A stretch of 64,000 bases of DNA, taken from contig NZ_QGTR01000002.1 of assembly GCF_003182275.1 (NCBI RefSeq), positions 310,001-374,000 on the forward strand, written 5' to 3'. The notes below the pieces were generated by a model. The model had not been told where the DNA came from and searched no databases. It saw only the letters and a list, made by a program, of their open reading frames with translations. The translations under genes and the position numbers were made by a program. This stretch comes from Hoeflea marina (lineage in GTDB: Bacteria; Pseudomonadota; Alphaproteobacteria; Rhizobiales; Rhizobiaceae). Positions 27,755 through 36,529 of the stretch are shown here, one piece after another (the first letter of the stretch is position 1; the number at the start of each line of letters is the position of its first letter).

Positions 27755-27901
27755 GGAATGGCGGGGTCCGTTTCTGTCTCACCCGACCATATAGGCGCGG
27801 ACTGGCGGAGGGAAATGGCGGGAATTTTCGAGCCGAAGTGGCAAATGTTGTTTTTTTATCACATGATCAAAATTAGCTGCACATTCTCCCTTCGGCGTCT
27901 A

Positions 27902-27930
27902 TTGCAATGCAGCATAAGCCTCTCCATATT
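27902..27930 (+). promoter_or_regulatory. Sigma70-type promoter of the candidate sRNA
   Basis: TTGCAA at 27902-27907 and CATATT at 27925-27930 with exactly 17 bp between them. A start about 7 bases downstream (near 27937) would begin the RNA just before its first hairpin. Confidence 0.65.
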
Positions 27931-27936
27931 CAGGTC

Positions 27937-28084
27937 AACGCCATGGCTGGCAACCTCCTCCTCCCAGCCGGCCATGGCAATCGCCGCTAGCAACCAGCCG
28001 GGATCCTCCTCCCAAGCACCGGTTGGAATTGGCCAGCGACGGACAAAAAGCGCCTGTCAGGATCTCCTGGCAGGCGTTTTGTTT
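27937..28084 (+). ncRNA. Candidate alpha-r14 / cuckoo-type trans-acting sRNA (NfeR1-like)
   Basis: A compact RNA gene of about 148 nt with its own promoter and terminator. Hairpin 1 (27940-27978) has a 12-bp stem built on gccatggc and shows cctcctcctccc (27954-27965) in its loop. Hairpin 2 (27994-28026) has an 8-bp stem (ccagccgg / ccggttgg) with cctcctccc (28005-28013) in its loop. Hairpin 3 (28051-28076) is a Rho-independent terminator. Loops displaying anti-Shine-Dalgarno CCUCCUCCC are the hallmark of the rhizobial alpha-r14 family (S. meliloti NfeR1) and of the cuckoo RNAs of Rhodobacter, which repress many transporter mRNAs by covering ribosome binding sites. The family name is from memory of structure and motif, not a covariance search. 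Length is slightly above the roughly 120 nt known for NfeR1. Confidence 0.75.
28051..28084 (+). terminator. Rho-independent terminator of the sRNA
   Basis: An 11-bp stem (cgcctgtcagg / cctggcaggcg, one G-T pair) with an atct loop, followed by ttttgttt. This is the clearest intrinsic terminator in the window. Confidence 0.88.
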
Positions 28085-28219
28085 GCGCACTGAGCCCATC
28101 CAGGTTGCGTGTTCGCCGGTGTGCCCCGGGAAAGGCGAAAGCCCTGGCGGTTAAGACCATCTTCATACTCTTGCTCCTACCCTTGGTCCTCCACCGGATG
28201 ACAGGATCGCGAGCCCGAA

Positions 28220-29416
28220 ATGATGAGACCCTTGCCGGGATGGAAATTCCGTGACTTTTTTCGCAGCGAAAAAGGCAATTTCGCCATGTTCGCCGCGCTG
28301 CTGACGCCGGTTCTCTTCATTGCGGGAAGCCTGGCCGTCGACACCGCCAATCTGATGTCGATGCGCACGCGCCTGCAGAACGCGGCCGACGGCGCCGCGC
28401 TGGCGACGGCGAGCGGGCTTGCCGCCGAAAAGGTCGAACCCACAGAGGCAAAGCTTTTCGCGGCGACTTTCTTCAAGGGCCTGGTCTCCGAGGATGCGAC
28501 CGCGTTCACGGATTTCAGCGCGAAACCCACTGTCACGATCTCGTCGTCCGGCAGCGGCAAGAAGACAGTCTGGCAGGTCGAGGTCGATGTTGAGGGATCG
28601 CTGACCCTCACCAGCATGGCCCGCCTGATGGGTCGGGAAAAAACCAAGGTGGCGGTTTCCGGCACGTCGCAATCGGCCAGGGACGCGTCCAACCCGCTGT
28701 CGATGATGCTCGTGCTGGATCGCTCCGGCTCGATGGCATGGGCGTCCGGCCAGACGACGACCGAGACCGTGCCGAGATACTGCTACTACTACGGCTACCG
28801 GTACCAGTGCGGAACCACCACCCAGCAGGTCGATGTGCCGAAGATTGATGTCCTGAAGGTGGCCGTCGCCAATCTGGTGGATCACATCAAGGAGTCCGAC
28901 AGTACGGACGAATACGCCCGCATGGGGGCTGTCAGCTACAATTTTCAAACCACCTCGAGTGACAAGCTGGGGTTCGGCTGGGACAAATCGAAGGTCACCA
29001 CCTTCGCCGACGCGCTGGTGGCCAAGGATGGCACCTATGCGGTCGATGCCATGAAGTGGGCCTACGAACAGGTGACGGGTTCGGGCGAAGTCAACGCGCA
29101 CTTCTCCAAGAACGGGTCGAAGAATCCCACCAAGTTCATTCTCTTCATGACCGACGGCGAGCACGACACCGGCTCGAATTCCCAGAACGACTACGCCGAC
29201 AAGAAGACCAAGGAATACTGCACGTCCGCCAAGGACAAGGGGACCATCATATTCGCCGTCGCGTTCCAGGCGCCGCAGCGCGGCAAGGACCTGCTCAGCG
29301 CCTGTGCCTCGGGAAACCGATACTACTATGACGCCAACAGCGCGTCCGATCTCACCAAGGCCTTCACCGACATCGGCGAGGAAGCGGTCAAACTGGTCAC
29401 GCGACTGACGATGTAG
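28220..29416 (+). CDS. TadG-like protein with von Willebrand A domain
   Basis: 398-residue membrane-anchored protein of the TadE/TadG (pilus assembly) superfamily. An N-terminal basic stretch is followed by one transmembrane helix in the TadE-like segment FAMFAALLTPVLFIAGSLAVD and then the usual DxANLMxxRxxLQNAADGAAL. Residues about 160-395 are a vWA domain with a complete MIDAS start, VLDRSGSM, and later the FMTDGEHDTGSN loop. A Tyr-rich insert (CYYYGYRYQC) flanked by two cysteines sits after the MIDAS motif. No tad/cpa pilus genes are nearby, so this is an orphan TadG. It starts about 135 bp after the sRNA terminator. Confidence 0.87.
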   Translation: MMRPLPGWKFRDFFRSEKGNFAMFAALLTPVLFIAGSLAVDTANLMSMRTRLQNAADGAALATASGLAAEKVEPTEAKLFAATFFKGLVSEDATAFTDFSAKPTVTISSSGSGKKTVWQVEVDVEGSLTLTSMARLMGREKTKVAVSGTSQSARDASNPLSMMLVLDRSGSMAWASGQTTTETVPRYCYYYGYRYQCGTTTQQVDVPKIDVLKVAVANLVDHIKESDSTDEYARMGAVSYNFQTTSSDKLGFGWDKSKVTTFADALVAKDGTYAVDAMKWAYEQVTGSGEVNAHFSKNGSKNPTKFILFMTDGEHDTGSNSQNDYADKKTKEYCTSAKDKGTIIFAVAFQAPQRGKDLLSACASGNRYYYDANSASDLTKAFTDIGEEAVKLVTRLTM

Positions 29417-29565
29417 GCTGGCGCCGGCCCGGGGCGGTTTCACCCGGCGCGGCCATGTCTGAAATTTCGGCCAGTCTGGTAGGCTCTTGGCCGCGCCGAC
29501 CAGCTTCGGGAGACACCGGCGCGCCGGCTCGGGCCGCGCCCGAACCAACCCGATGTTTCCCCGCC

Positions 29566-30075
29566 TCACCATGTGTAGGCGAGCTTGCCCTTGCCGCCGT
29601 AGCTCCGGGTGTCGCCGCCGAATTCGCCGTCGAAGCGCGCCGATGCGCTCCAGCCGCCGGTGAGGGTGGCCCGGGCACCGACGGTGACGAGTGCGAGATC
29701 GGATGCCTGCGCCGTGCCGGTGAACGTGCTGGTTGATCCGGGCAAGGAGAGATAGGCGGCATCGAGCGCGATCTCGTCGCCGAAATTGTGCGCCCAGGCC
29801 AGCCGCCCGTAGATCGAGACGGAAGAGCCGGAATCCGCCTGCAACGGCGTCCTGATAGGCGGCGGCGAGCGCGCCTGCGACATAGAACGGGCCGAACAGG
29901 TGACGGCCGTAGAGTCCGCCCTGCAAGGTGTTGCCGTCCCCGTCTCCGAGATCATCGGCCGTGTGCCAGGACATATGTCCGAGGCCTATCGCCGCCCCGA
30001 CATTCGTATCCGGCGTGAGCCAGCCATCGATGCCGACCGCCATGCCTGCGCGGGCGACCCGGAATGACGTCGCGC
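29566..30075 (-). pseudogene. Remnant of an autotransporter outer-membrane beta-barrel gene
   Basis: Two pieces of an autotransporter barrel lie in different frames. The upstream piece (about 29845-30075) reads GMAVGIDGWLTPDTNVGAAI and LQGGLYGRHLFGPFYVAGAL; the downstream piece (29566 to about 29850) reads SIYGRLAWAHNFGDEIALDA and ends GKGKLAYTW, the C-terminal aromatic signature needed for outer-membrane insertion. The middle strands are missing and the frame changes at the junction, and the passenger domain is absent. So this is a deleted, frameshifted 3' fragment, probably not expressed. The DNA between about 30080 and 30214 shows nothing recognisable. Confidence 0.8.
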
Positions 30076-30214
30076 GTCCCGTTTGCCGGCGGGGCCAGAT
30101 CCTGAGTCCATGGCCTGCGTGGCGTTGGATTCGGCGAGGTCGGGAGCGGGCGGCTTGCGTCCGCCGCAATGAAGGGCAGGGGATCCTGCCATTGGTGCCA
30201 GTGCTTTAGACTGC

Positions 30215-31120
30215 TCAGCCTTCCAGCCGGTGAAAGCCGGACCGATCCTCATGCACTGCTTCGGTGATGAAGTCGGCCACGGTCCGTACCCGGGCGAGAT
30301 CGCGCGCGGACTCGTGATAGACGATGTAGTAGGACCGCTTGATGCTCAACTGCGGCAGCAGCCGGATCAACTCCGGATAGTGCCCGGCGATGTAGTCATG
30401 CAGCACGGCGATTCCGGCTCCTGAGCGCACCGCTTCGGTCTGGCCGATGGCGCTGGAAATCTCGAACTGGGATGTCCAGTTGCGAAGGATTTCGCGCGTG
30501 AACTGCAGCGACGGCGAGAAGATCAGGTCATCGACATAGCTGATCAGCCGGTGATGCCGGAGCGCCTCGGCATCAGCGGGAAGGCCGTGGGAGGCCAGAT
30601 AGGTTTTCGACGCATAGAGCGACAAGGTGTAATCGACGAGCTTGCGCGAAACCAGCCGGCCGACGGCGGGCCGCTCGACGGTGATGGCGATGTCGGCCTC
30701 GCGCTGCGGCAGCGAGAAGCTGCGCGGCACCGGTACCAGCTGCAGCCGCAGGTCCGGATGCCTTGCCGTCAGCGCGCCCAGACGCGGCGCGAGATAGGAG
30801 ACGCCGAAGCCGTCGGGCGCGCCGATGCGGACAGTGCCGGAAATGGCGCTGTCTGTTCTCCCGAGACTGGACTGGGCCGAGAGCATCTCGGCCTCCATCC
30901 GTTCGGCATGGACGAGGAACGCCTCGCCTTCGCCGGTCAGCCCGCAGCCATTGGTGCGGCGGACGAACAGCTGGGTCTGGAGCGATTGCTCCAGCGCCGT
31001 GATCCGCCGCGCCGTGGTGGCGTGGTTGAGCCCCAGCCGCCGCGATGCGGCGAGGATCTGGCCCGATCGCGCCACCGCGAGAAAGACGCGGATATCATCC
31101 CAGTTGACGCCCGCCGCCAT
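30215..31120 (-). CDS. LysR-family transcriptional regulator
   Basis: 301-residue LysR regulator. N-terminal helix-turn-helix residues are AASRRLGLNHATTARRITALEQ, followed by an effector domain (GTVRIGAPDGFGVSYLAPRL). The HATTARRITALE pattern belongs to a LysR group often found beside methylmalonate-semialdehyde dehydrogenase genes, but none is here. It lies 5 bp downstream of purU on the same strand, so the two may be co-transcribed. Target genes unknown. Confidence 0.9.
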   Translation of the reverse strand: MAAGVNWDDIRVFLAVARSGQILAASRRLGLNHATTARRITALEQSLQTQLFVRRTNGCGLTGEGEAFLVHAERMEAEMLSAQSSLGRTDSAISGTVRIGAPDGFGVSYLAPRLGALTARHPDLRLQLVPVPRSFSLPQREADIAITVERPAVGRLVSRKLVDYTLSLYASKTYLASHGLPADAEALRHHRLISYVDDLIFSPSLQFTREILRNWTSQFEISSAIGQTEAVRSGAGIAVLHDYIAGHYPELIRLLPQLSIKRSYYIVYHESARDLARVRTVADFITEAVHEDRSGFHRLEG

Positions 31121-31125
31121 CCCGG

Positions 31126-31980
31126 TCAGCTGAAGACGACGGTCTTGTGGCCGTTGAGCATGACCCGGCTTTCCAGATGCATCTTCACAGCCCGCGCCAG
31201 CACGCGCGCTTCGATGTCGCGGCCTGCGGCGACGAAATCCTCGGCGGTCATGGCGTGCGTCACCCGTTCGGTTTCCTGGTCGACGATCGGGCCTTCATCG
31301 AGATCGGCGGTGACATAGTGGGCGGTGGCGCCGATCAGCTTGACGCCGCGCTCATGCGCCTGGTGATAGGGCTTGGCGCCCTTGAAGCTCGGCAGGAACG
31401 AGTGGTGGATGTTGATCACCTTGCCGAACAGGCGCCGCGACAGGTTGTTGGACAGCACCTGCATGTAGCGCGCCAGGATCACCAGATCGGCGCCGCTGTC
31501 GGATGCGAGCTTGAGCAGCTGTTCTTCCTGCGCTTCCTTGTTGTCCTTGTTGACCGGCCAGTAGTGATAGGGAATTCCCTCGATCTCGGCAGTCCTGCGG
31601 CTGTCCTCGTGGTTGGAGACGATGCCCACCACTTCGGCGTCGAGCCAGCCGACACGGATCTGGTAGATCAGATGCAGCATCGCATGGTCGAACTTCGACA
31701 CCATGATGATGATCTTCGGCTTGACCGAGGTGTCGTTGACATCGACGCGCATGTCGAAGCGGGCCATTGGCGCCTTCAGTGCTCTTGTGATCGTTGCGGA
31801 GCCGGCCTTCTCGGGCAGCGTGACGGCGATGCGCATGAAGAAGCGGTTGGTCTGGCGATCCCAGAACTGGCTCGATTCGGCGATGTTGGCGCCGATGCTG
31901 GCAAGTTCGGTTGTCACTGCGGCGACGATGCCAGGCTGATCGGCGCAGGCGAGGGTAATGACGAAATGCGGTTCTGACAT
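31126..31980 (-). CDS. purU: Formyltetrahydrofolate deformylase
   Basis: 284-residue PurU, hydrolysing 10-formyltetrahydrofolate to formate and tetrahydrofolate. Residues about 5-85 form an ACT domain (VITLACADQPGIVAAVTTEL); residues about 90-284 form the formyltransferase fold with the catalytic Asn-His-Asp set in NIHHSFLPSFKGAKPY and GATAHYVTADLDEGPI. PurU often accompanies methyl-group and serine catabolism, which would fit the demethylation operon 20 kb away, but that link is only thematic. Confidence 0.95.
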   Translation of the reverse strand: MSEPHFVITLACADQPGIVAAVTTELASIGANIAESSQFWDRQTNRFFMRIAVTLPEKAGSATITRALKAPMARFDMRVDVNDTSVKPKIIIMVSKFDHAMLHLIYQIRVGWLDAEVVGIVSNHEDSRRTAEIEGIPYHYWPVNKDNKEAQEEQLLKLASDSGADLVILARYMQVLSNNLSRRLFGKVINIHHSFLPSFKGAKPYHQAHERGVKLIGATAHYVTADLDEGPIVDQETERVTHAMTAEDFVAAGRDIEARVLARAVKMHLESRVMLNGHKTVVFS

Positions 31981-32229
31981 TGAAATCTCCGGAAGGGCGG
32001 AATGGATGGCGCTCGCTCAAGCGTAGTCGCAACATTCCGGCAATGGGGTCAAGACTGCGCCGCGAATTCGTCGCAAATCGCGCATTCTGCGTCTCGCCTG
32101 CCAGGTGCAGCCGAGTGCCGGTCCGATACGGATCGGCATTCGGCTGCAATCCGCTCGCGGCCCTTGCCGGATGATTCGACACGGCCTATCTGCTCGTGGG
32201 TGATTTCCAGAATTCCTTCCGGGCTCCCC

Positions 32230-33708
32230 ATGACAGATGACGCAACTCAGGCCTCCGGCCGGCACGAACACCATGAGCGTCGCTGGGTGGCCATGGCCAT
32301 CCTGCTGCTGGCGGGTTTCATGAACCTGATCGACGTCACCATCGTCAACGTCGCTTTGCCCAGCATGCAGAGCGGGCTCGCAGCCACCAGCAGCGGCATC
32401 GAATGGGTGGTGGCCGCCTATATCTGCGCCTTTGCCATCGGCCTGCTGCCCTTCGGACGCCTTGGCGACATGCTCGGCCGCCGCAATGTGTTTCTGGCCG
32501 GCATTGCCTGCTTCTCCATTGCTTCGGCGCTGTGCGGCATGGCGCCGACCATCGAGACACTGGTTCCCGCCCGCGTCCTGCAGGGCGTCTCCGGCGCGAT
32601 GATGACGCCGCAGACGCTGGCTATCGCCCAGGTGATATTCCCCATCCATGAACGCGCAATGGCGTTTTCGCTCTTTGGCCTCACGGCGGGCCTGGCGTCG
32701 GTGGCGGGGCCGCTGGTCGGCGGCCTGCTGATCGAGGCCGACCTCTTCGGGCTCGGCTGGCGCCCGATCTTCCTGGTCAATGTCCCCGTCGGCATCTTCG
32801 CCATCATTGCCGGCCTGCGCTTCATCCCGTCGATGGCCGGCAACCGGGCCATCGGAATCGACAGGGTCGGCATCGCCATCGCCGCGGCGACGCTGCTGCT
32901 GGTCATCTTCCCGCTCGTCGAGGGCCGCAACTTCGACTGGCCGCTCTGGTGCTTTCTGCTGATGCTGCTGAGCGTGCCCATGGCCTACGGCTTCGTGCGC
33001 TGGCAGGGCCGTCAGGCGCGCCGCGGGCGGCCGCAACTGCTGCCGGTGTCGCTTCTGTCCAATCGTCAGTTTCTCGGCGGCACGGTCCTTGTGGCATTGT
33101 TCTTTTCGGGCGTCCCCGGCTTTTTCATGGTCCTGGCGGTTTTCCTGCAGTCGGGCTTCGGGCTCGACCCGCTGCATTCCGGGCTGACCACCATGCCGTT
33201 TCCGGCGGGCGTGCTGCTGGCCTCGCTGGTCTCGGGCCGGCTGGGCGCACGGTTTCCCCGGCAGCGGATTTTCCTCGGGTCGCTCATGTTGGTGATCGGG
33301 TTGCTGTGGCTCAAAGCCCTGGCGGCGACGATCGGAAACGCGTTTCATTCCACCGACTTCCTACCGCCGCTGGCGCTGGCCGGCCTGGGACTGGGAACCG
33401 CCGTGTCGCCACTGTTCCAGTCGGTGCTCTCCAGCGTCCAGGGCCGGGATGCCGGCTCGGCGTCCGGCGGGGTACAGTCCTTCCAGCAGGTGGGGGCGGC
33501 GCTCGGCGTGGCGGTGATGGGACAGATCTTCTTCAGCCGGCTGCCGCAGGGGGCGGGCGATCCGCATCCGGCCTTCGTCCAGGCCCTGGAGGCGGCGATG
33601 ATCTACGGGTGCATCACGTTTGCGCTGGTGGGCGTCTTCGGGCTTCTGATCAAGCCTCCCCGCCATTCGGGCGAGCCGTCCGGCGGTCCTGCATTCGAGG
33701 CGAGTTAG
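32230..33708 (+). CDS. MFS drug efflux transporter, DHA2 (EmrB/QacA) family
   Basis: 492-residue major facilitator with about 14 transmembrane helices. Family motifs are seen: DVTIVNVALPSM in helix 1 (the DHA2 D1 motif), RLGDMLGRRNVF between helices 2 and 3, and RVLQGVSGAMMTPQTLA in helix 4. The N-terminus is His/Arg-rich and cytoplasmic. The ATG at 32230 is chosen; an open extension to 32002 runs through the purU promoter side. Substrate unknown. Its 5' side is divergent from purU with about 250 bp between the starts. Confidence 0.9.
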   Translation: MTDDATQASGRHEHHERRWVAMAILLLAGFMNLIDVTIVNVALPSMQSGLAATSSGIEWVVAAYICAFAIGLLPFGRLGDMLGRRNVFLAGIACFSIASALCGMAPTIETLVPARVLQGVSGAMMTPQTLAIAQVIFPIHERAMAFSLFGLTAGLASVAGPLVGGLLIEADLFGLGWRPIFLVNVPVGIFAIIAGLRFIPSMAGNRAIGIDRVGIAIAAATLLLVIFPLVEGRNFDWPLWCFLLMLLSVPMAYGFVRWQGRQARRGRPQLLPVSLLSNRQFLGGTVLVALFFSGVPGFFMVLAVFLQSGFGLDPLHSGLTTMPFPAGVLLASLVSGRLGARFPRQRIFLGSLMLVIGLLWLKALAATIGNAFHSTDFLPPLALAGLGLGTAVSPLFQSVLSSVQGRDAGSASGGVQSFQQVGAALGVAVMGQIFFSRLPQGAGDPHPAFVQALEAAMIYGCITFALVGVFGLLIKPPRHSGEPSGGPAFEAS

Positions 33709-33798
33709 AGGGTCTTGGCATGCCGTCGATGACCGCCTCGGCTGTTGCACGTTTCGCATCCGTTTGAGGGATGCGGCGCGGTCAGATCCCGGAAGCGC

Positions 33799-34044
33799 TC
33801 AGATTTGGGAAGCTGGCACGCGCTCCAGACACTCGTCCGGAATATAGGGCCAGGTGGCGCGCTTGCAGGAGACGGACTGGCTGGCCGGCATGAGGATGCG
33901 GCGGACCGAGGACTGCGGTTGCATCGACGGTGTCGCCGTCGCGGCCGTCTGGATCAGGACCGGGCTTGTGTGGGAATCTGCCGCAGCCACCGCGAAAGCG
34001 GCCATTCCGGACAGGGCGAGGATGAGTGTGGCGAGCTTTTTCAT
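33799..34044 (-). CDS. Small exported protein with a conserved-looking cysteine pair
   Basis: 81-residue protein with a clear signal peptide (MKKLATLILALSGMAAFAVAAA) and a mature part of about 58 residues. The C-terminal half holds CKRATWPYIPDEC, two cysteines 12 residues apart that likely form a periplasmic disulfide loop. Short proteins with this loop are common, and unnamed, in Rhizobiales. Divergent from the DEAD-box gene, separated by about 230 bp in which only AT-rich promoter-like DNA is seen. Confidence 0.8.
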   Translation of the reverse strand: MKKLATLILALSGMAAFAVAAADSHTSPVLIQTAATATPSMQPQSSVRRILMPASQSVSCKRATWPYIPDECLERVPASQI

Positions 34045-34274
34045 GTCCGTATAACCCTCGTGTCGGACAAGGGTTCCGTCGAATGTGGCGGGCCTGATTT
34101 AATTTTGCCATGTTTTGGACGTTTGTGCGCGGCTCGCGCAGAATTTGCCGCTTTATGATTTGGCCCACCTGGACTATATGGCAGGCAGGATCCGGTCTCC
34201 GACCGATCAATGGCGTGCGCTGATGCCGCCCCACCACGAGTCGCCACGCCGACCAATTCGATTGAAAGACACCG

Positions 34275-36320
34275 ATGACGCTGAACCCCAGCATTGAACC
34301 AGCGCTTGCCCAGGCGCTTGAAAAACGCGGTTATGAATCGCTGACGCCTGTTCAGGAGTCCGTGCTCAACCCGGAACTGCGCGATGCGGACCTTCTGGTT
34401 TCTGCCCAGACCGGCTCGGGCAAGACCGTCGCTTTCGGCATGGCCATGGCGGCAACGCTGCTCGGCGGGGAGCCGGCCTTCGGCCGCCCCGGCGCCTCGC
34501 TGGCGCTGGTCATCGCGCCGACGCGCGAACTGGCCATGCAGGTCGAACGCGAACTGACCTGGCTCTATGGCGAAGCGGGCGCCCGCATCGCAACCTGTGT
34601 CGGCGGCATGAACATGATGACCGAGCGGCGCACGCTCGAGCGCGGCGTCCATGTCGTGGTCGGCACGCCCGGCCGTCTGCGCGACCACATCGAGCGCGGC
34701 TATCTCGATCTCTCGGCCATCCGCGCCGTGGTGCTCGACGAAGCCGACGAGATGCTCGACCTCGGTTTCCGTGACGACCTCGAATTCATTCTCGACGCCA
34801 GCCCCGATGCGCGCCGCACGCTGATGTTCTCGGCCACGGTTCCCTCGGGCATTGCCAACCTCGCCAAGCGCTATCAGCGCGACGCCGTCCGCGTCACCAC
34901 CGCCGGCGACAGGAAGCAGCATCTCGACATCGAATACCGAGCGCTCTCGGTGGCGCCGAACGATCGCGAGAACGCGGTTATCAATGTTCTGCGCTACTAC
35001 GACGCCAAGAACGCGCTGGTGTTCTGCGGCACCCGCGCCACGGTCAATCACCTCGTGGCACGTTTTTCGAACCGCGGTTTCTCGGTCGTGGCGCTGTCGG
35101 GCGAACTGAGCCAGAACGAGCGCACCCATGCGCTGCAGGCATTGCGCGATGGCCGCGCCCAGGTCTGCGTGGCGACCGACGTGGCGGCCCGCGGCCTCGA
35201 CCTGCCGGATCTCGAGCTGGTCATCCATGCCGACCTGCCGAAAAATCCCGAGAGCCTGCTGCACCGGTCCGGCCGCACCGGGCGCGCCGGGCGCAAGGGC
35301 GTCTCGGCGCTGATCGTGCCCTACGCCGCCCGTCGTCGTACCGAGCGTCTGTTCTCGGACGCCCGCATCGAGGCCACCTGGGCGCGGCCGCCCTCCGCCG
35401 AGGAAATCGTCGCGCGCGATGACGAGCGGCTTCTCGCCGACTCGACCTTGACCGAAGCGGTGCACGAGGACGAAGCCCTGATGGTGGCGGCGCTGCTCGA
35501 ACAGCATGGCGCCGACAAGGTCGCGGCAGCCTTCGTGCGCATGCACCGCGCCAAGCGCACTGCGCCCGAGGAACTCATCGACAACGGACCGGTCGCTGCC
35601 CCCGGCGGCACCTATCCCGAGCGCTCGGCGCCGCGCGATCACCAGGCCCTGCAGGACGGTGTCTGGTTCTCGCTGTCGCTCGGCCGCAAGCAGCAGGCCG
35701 AGCCGCGCTGGCTGCTGCCGATGCTCTGCCGGGCCGGCCACGTGACCAAGAACGACATCGGCTCGATCCGCATCCACGACACCGAGACCCATGTCGAGAT
35801 CGCGGGTGCGGCCGTCGCGCGTTTCCTTGCGGCCGTCGGACCGACCAAGAAGATCGAAAAGACGATCACCGTCACCCAGCTTGTCGGCGCGCCCGCGATT
35901 CCCGAGCGCGGCTCGAAGGACTCAAGCCCCCGCCCGCTCCGCGCTCCGCGCGCGGCGATGAGCGAGGACGGCAAGATCGACTATGCCAAGAAGCGGCCTT
36001 TCACCGGCAAGGCGCGGCGCGACGACGACCGTGCCCCGACCGACGGTCCCTATGCCGACCGCAAGCCCGGCGCCGAGGGTGATGCGCCGAAGGGCAAGGC
36101 CGGGGCCTGGCCCTATGACGACGTGCCGCCGGCGCGCGCTGACGCCTACAAGCCCTATCCGAAGACGGACGGCCCGGCCGGCGACAAGAAGCCCTACAAG
36201 GCCAAGCCGTTCAAGGGCAAGGGCGACAATGCCGGCAAGCCGCCCTTCAAGGGCAAGGGCGACAAGCCCTATGCCAAGTCAGGCAGCGGCAAGCCCTACG
36301 CCGGCTCGAAGAAGCCCTGA
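34275..36320 (+). CDS. DEAD-box RNA helicase with DbpA-type RNA-binding domain and basic tail
   Basis: 681-residue ATP-dependent RNA helicase. Core motifs in order: Q motif (GYESLTPVQ), I (AQTGSGKT), Ia (APTRELA), Ib (TPGRL), II (VLDEADEM), III (SAT), and VI (HRSGRTGRAGR). Residues about 465-540 resemble the DbpA RNA-binding domain (WFSLSLGRKQQAEPRWLLPML). The tail after about residue 560 is low-complexity, rich in Lys, Pro, Gly and Tyr, with repeated KPY and FKGKGD units. Rhizobial homologues are usually annotated DeaD and act in ribosome biogenesis and cold adaptation. A terminator follows. Confidence 0.93.
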   Translation: MTLNPSIEPALAQALEKRGYESLTPVQESVLNPELRDADLLVSAQTGSGKTVAFGMAMAATLLGGEPAFGRPGASLALVIAPTRELAMQVERELTWLYGEAGARIATCVGGMNMMTERRTLERGVHVVVGTPGRLRDHIERGYLDLSAIRAVVLDEADEMLDLGFRDDLEFILDASPDARRTLMFSATVPSGIANLAKRYQRDAVRVTTAGDRKQHLDIEYRALSVAPNDRENAVINVLRYYDAKNALVFCGTRATVNHLVARFSNRGFSVVALSGELSQNERTHALQALRDGRAQVCVATDVAARGLDLPDLELVIHADLPKNPESLLHRSGRTGRAGRKGVSALIVPYAARRRTERLFSDARIEATWARPPSAEEIVARDDERLLADSTLTEAVHEDEALMVAALLEQHGADKVAAAFVRMHRAKRTAPEELIDNGPVAAPGGTYPERSAPRDHQALQDGVWFSLSLGRKQQAEPRWLLPMLCRAGHVTKNDIGSIRIHDTETHVEIAGAAVARFLAAVGPTKKIEKTITVTQLVGAPAIPERGSKDSSPRPLRAPRAAMSEDGKIDYAKKRPFTGKARRDDDRAPTDGPYADRKPGAEGDAPKGKAGAWPYDDVPPARADAYKPYPKTDGPAGDKKPYKAKPFKGKGDNAGKPPFKGKGDKPYAKSGSGKPYAGSKKP

Positions 36321-36343
36321 GGGCTTTCCTCACGCAATGAATT

Positions 36344-36374
36344 GAAGGGGGCGCGTCTCGGCCCCCTTCTCGTT
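36344..36374 (+). terminator. Terminator after the DEAD-box gene
   Basis: Perfect 9-bp stem (gaagggggc / gcccccttc) with an 8-base loop, followed by a short tcgtt tail. Position 24 bp after the stop codon supports the call; the T-run is weak. Confidence 0.68.
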
Positions 36375-36529
36375 CGCTTGCCATGGCCGCAGGACTGCTG
36401 CGGTGGTGGGGAGTTCCTCCTCGGTAATCAAGGGACCCTTCACCGGTCCGCCTGAACCGTGCCTTGCCGCCAGCCTGCGCGGCCCCGTCGAGGCATGGCC
36501 GGTGATTCTGCCGCTGGCTGTATGCGTGA

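Noticed and set aside
27758-28093. 111-residue plus-strand open frame upstream of tadG
   Set aside because: It runs through the sRNA hairpins and terminator and shows no coding character.
28163-30169. 668-residue minus-strand open frame
   Set aside because: Its first part overlaps the autotransporter remnant, but the rest is antisense to the TadG-like gene and has no domain sense.
34115-34297. 60-residue open frame ahead of the DEAD-box gene
   Set aside because: No ribosome binding site and no recognisable composition; overlaps the helicase start in another frame.
36180-36310. Short tandem-like repeats
   Set aside because: They encode the low-complexity Lys/Gly/Tyr tail of the helicase; not a CRISPR or DNA-level repeat.
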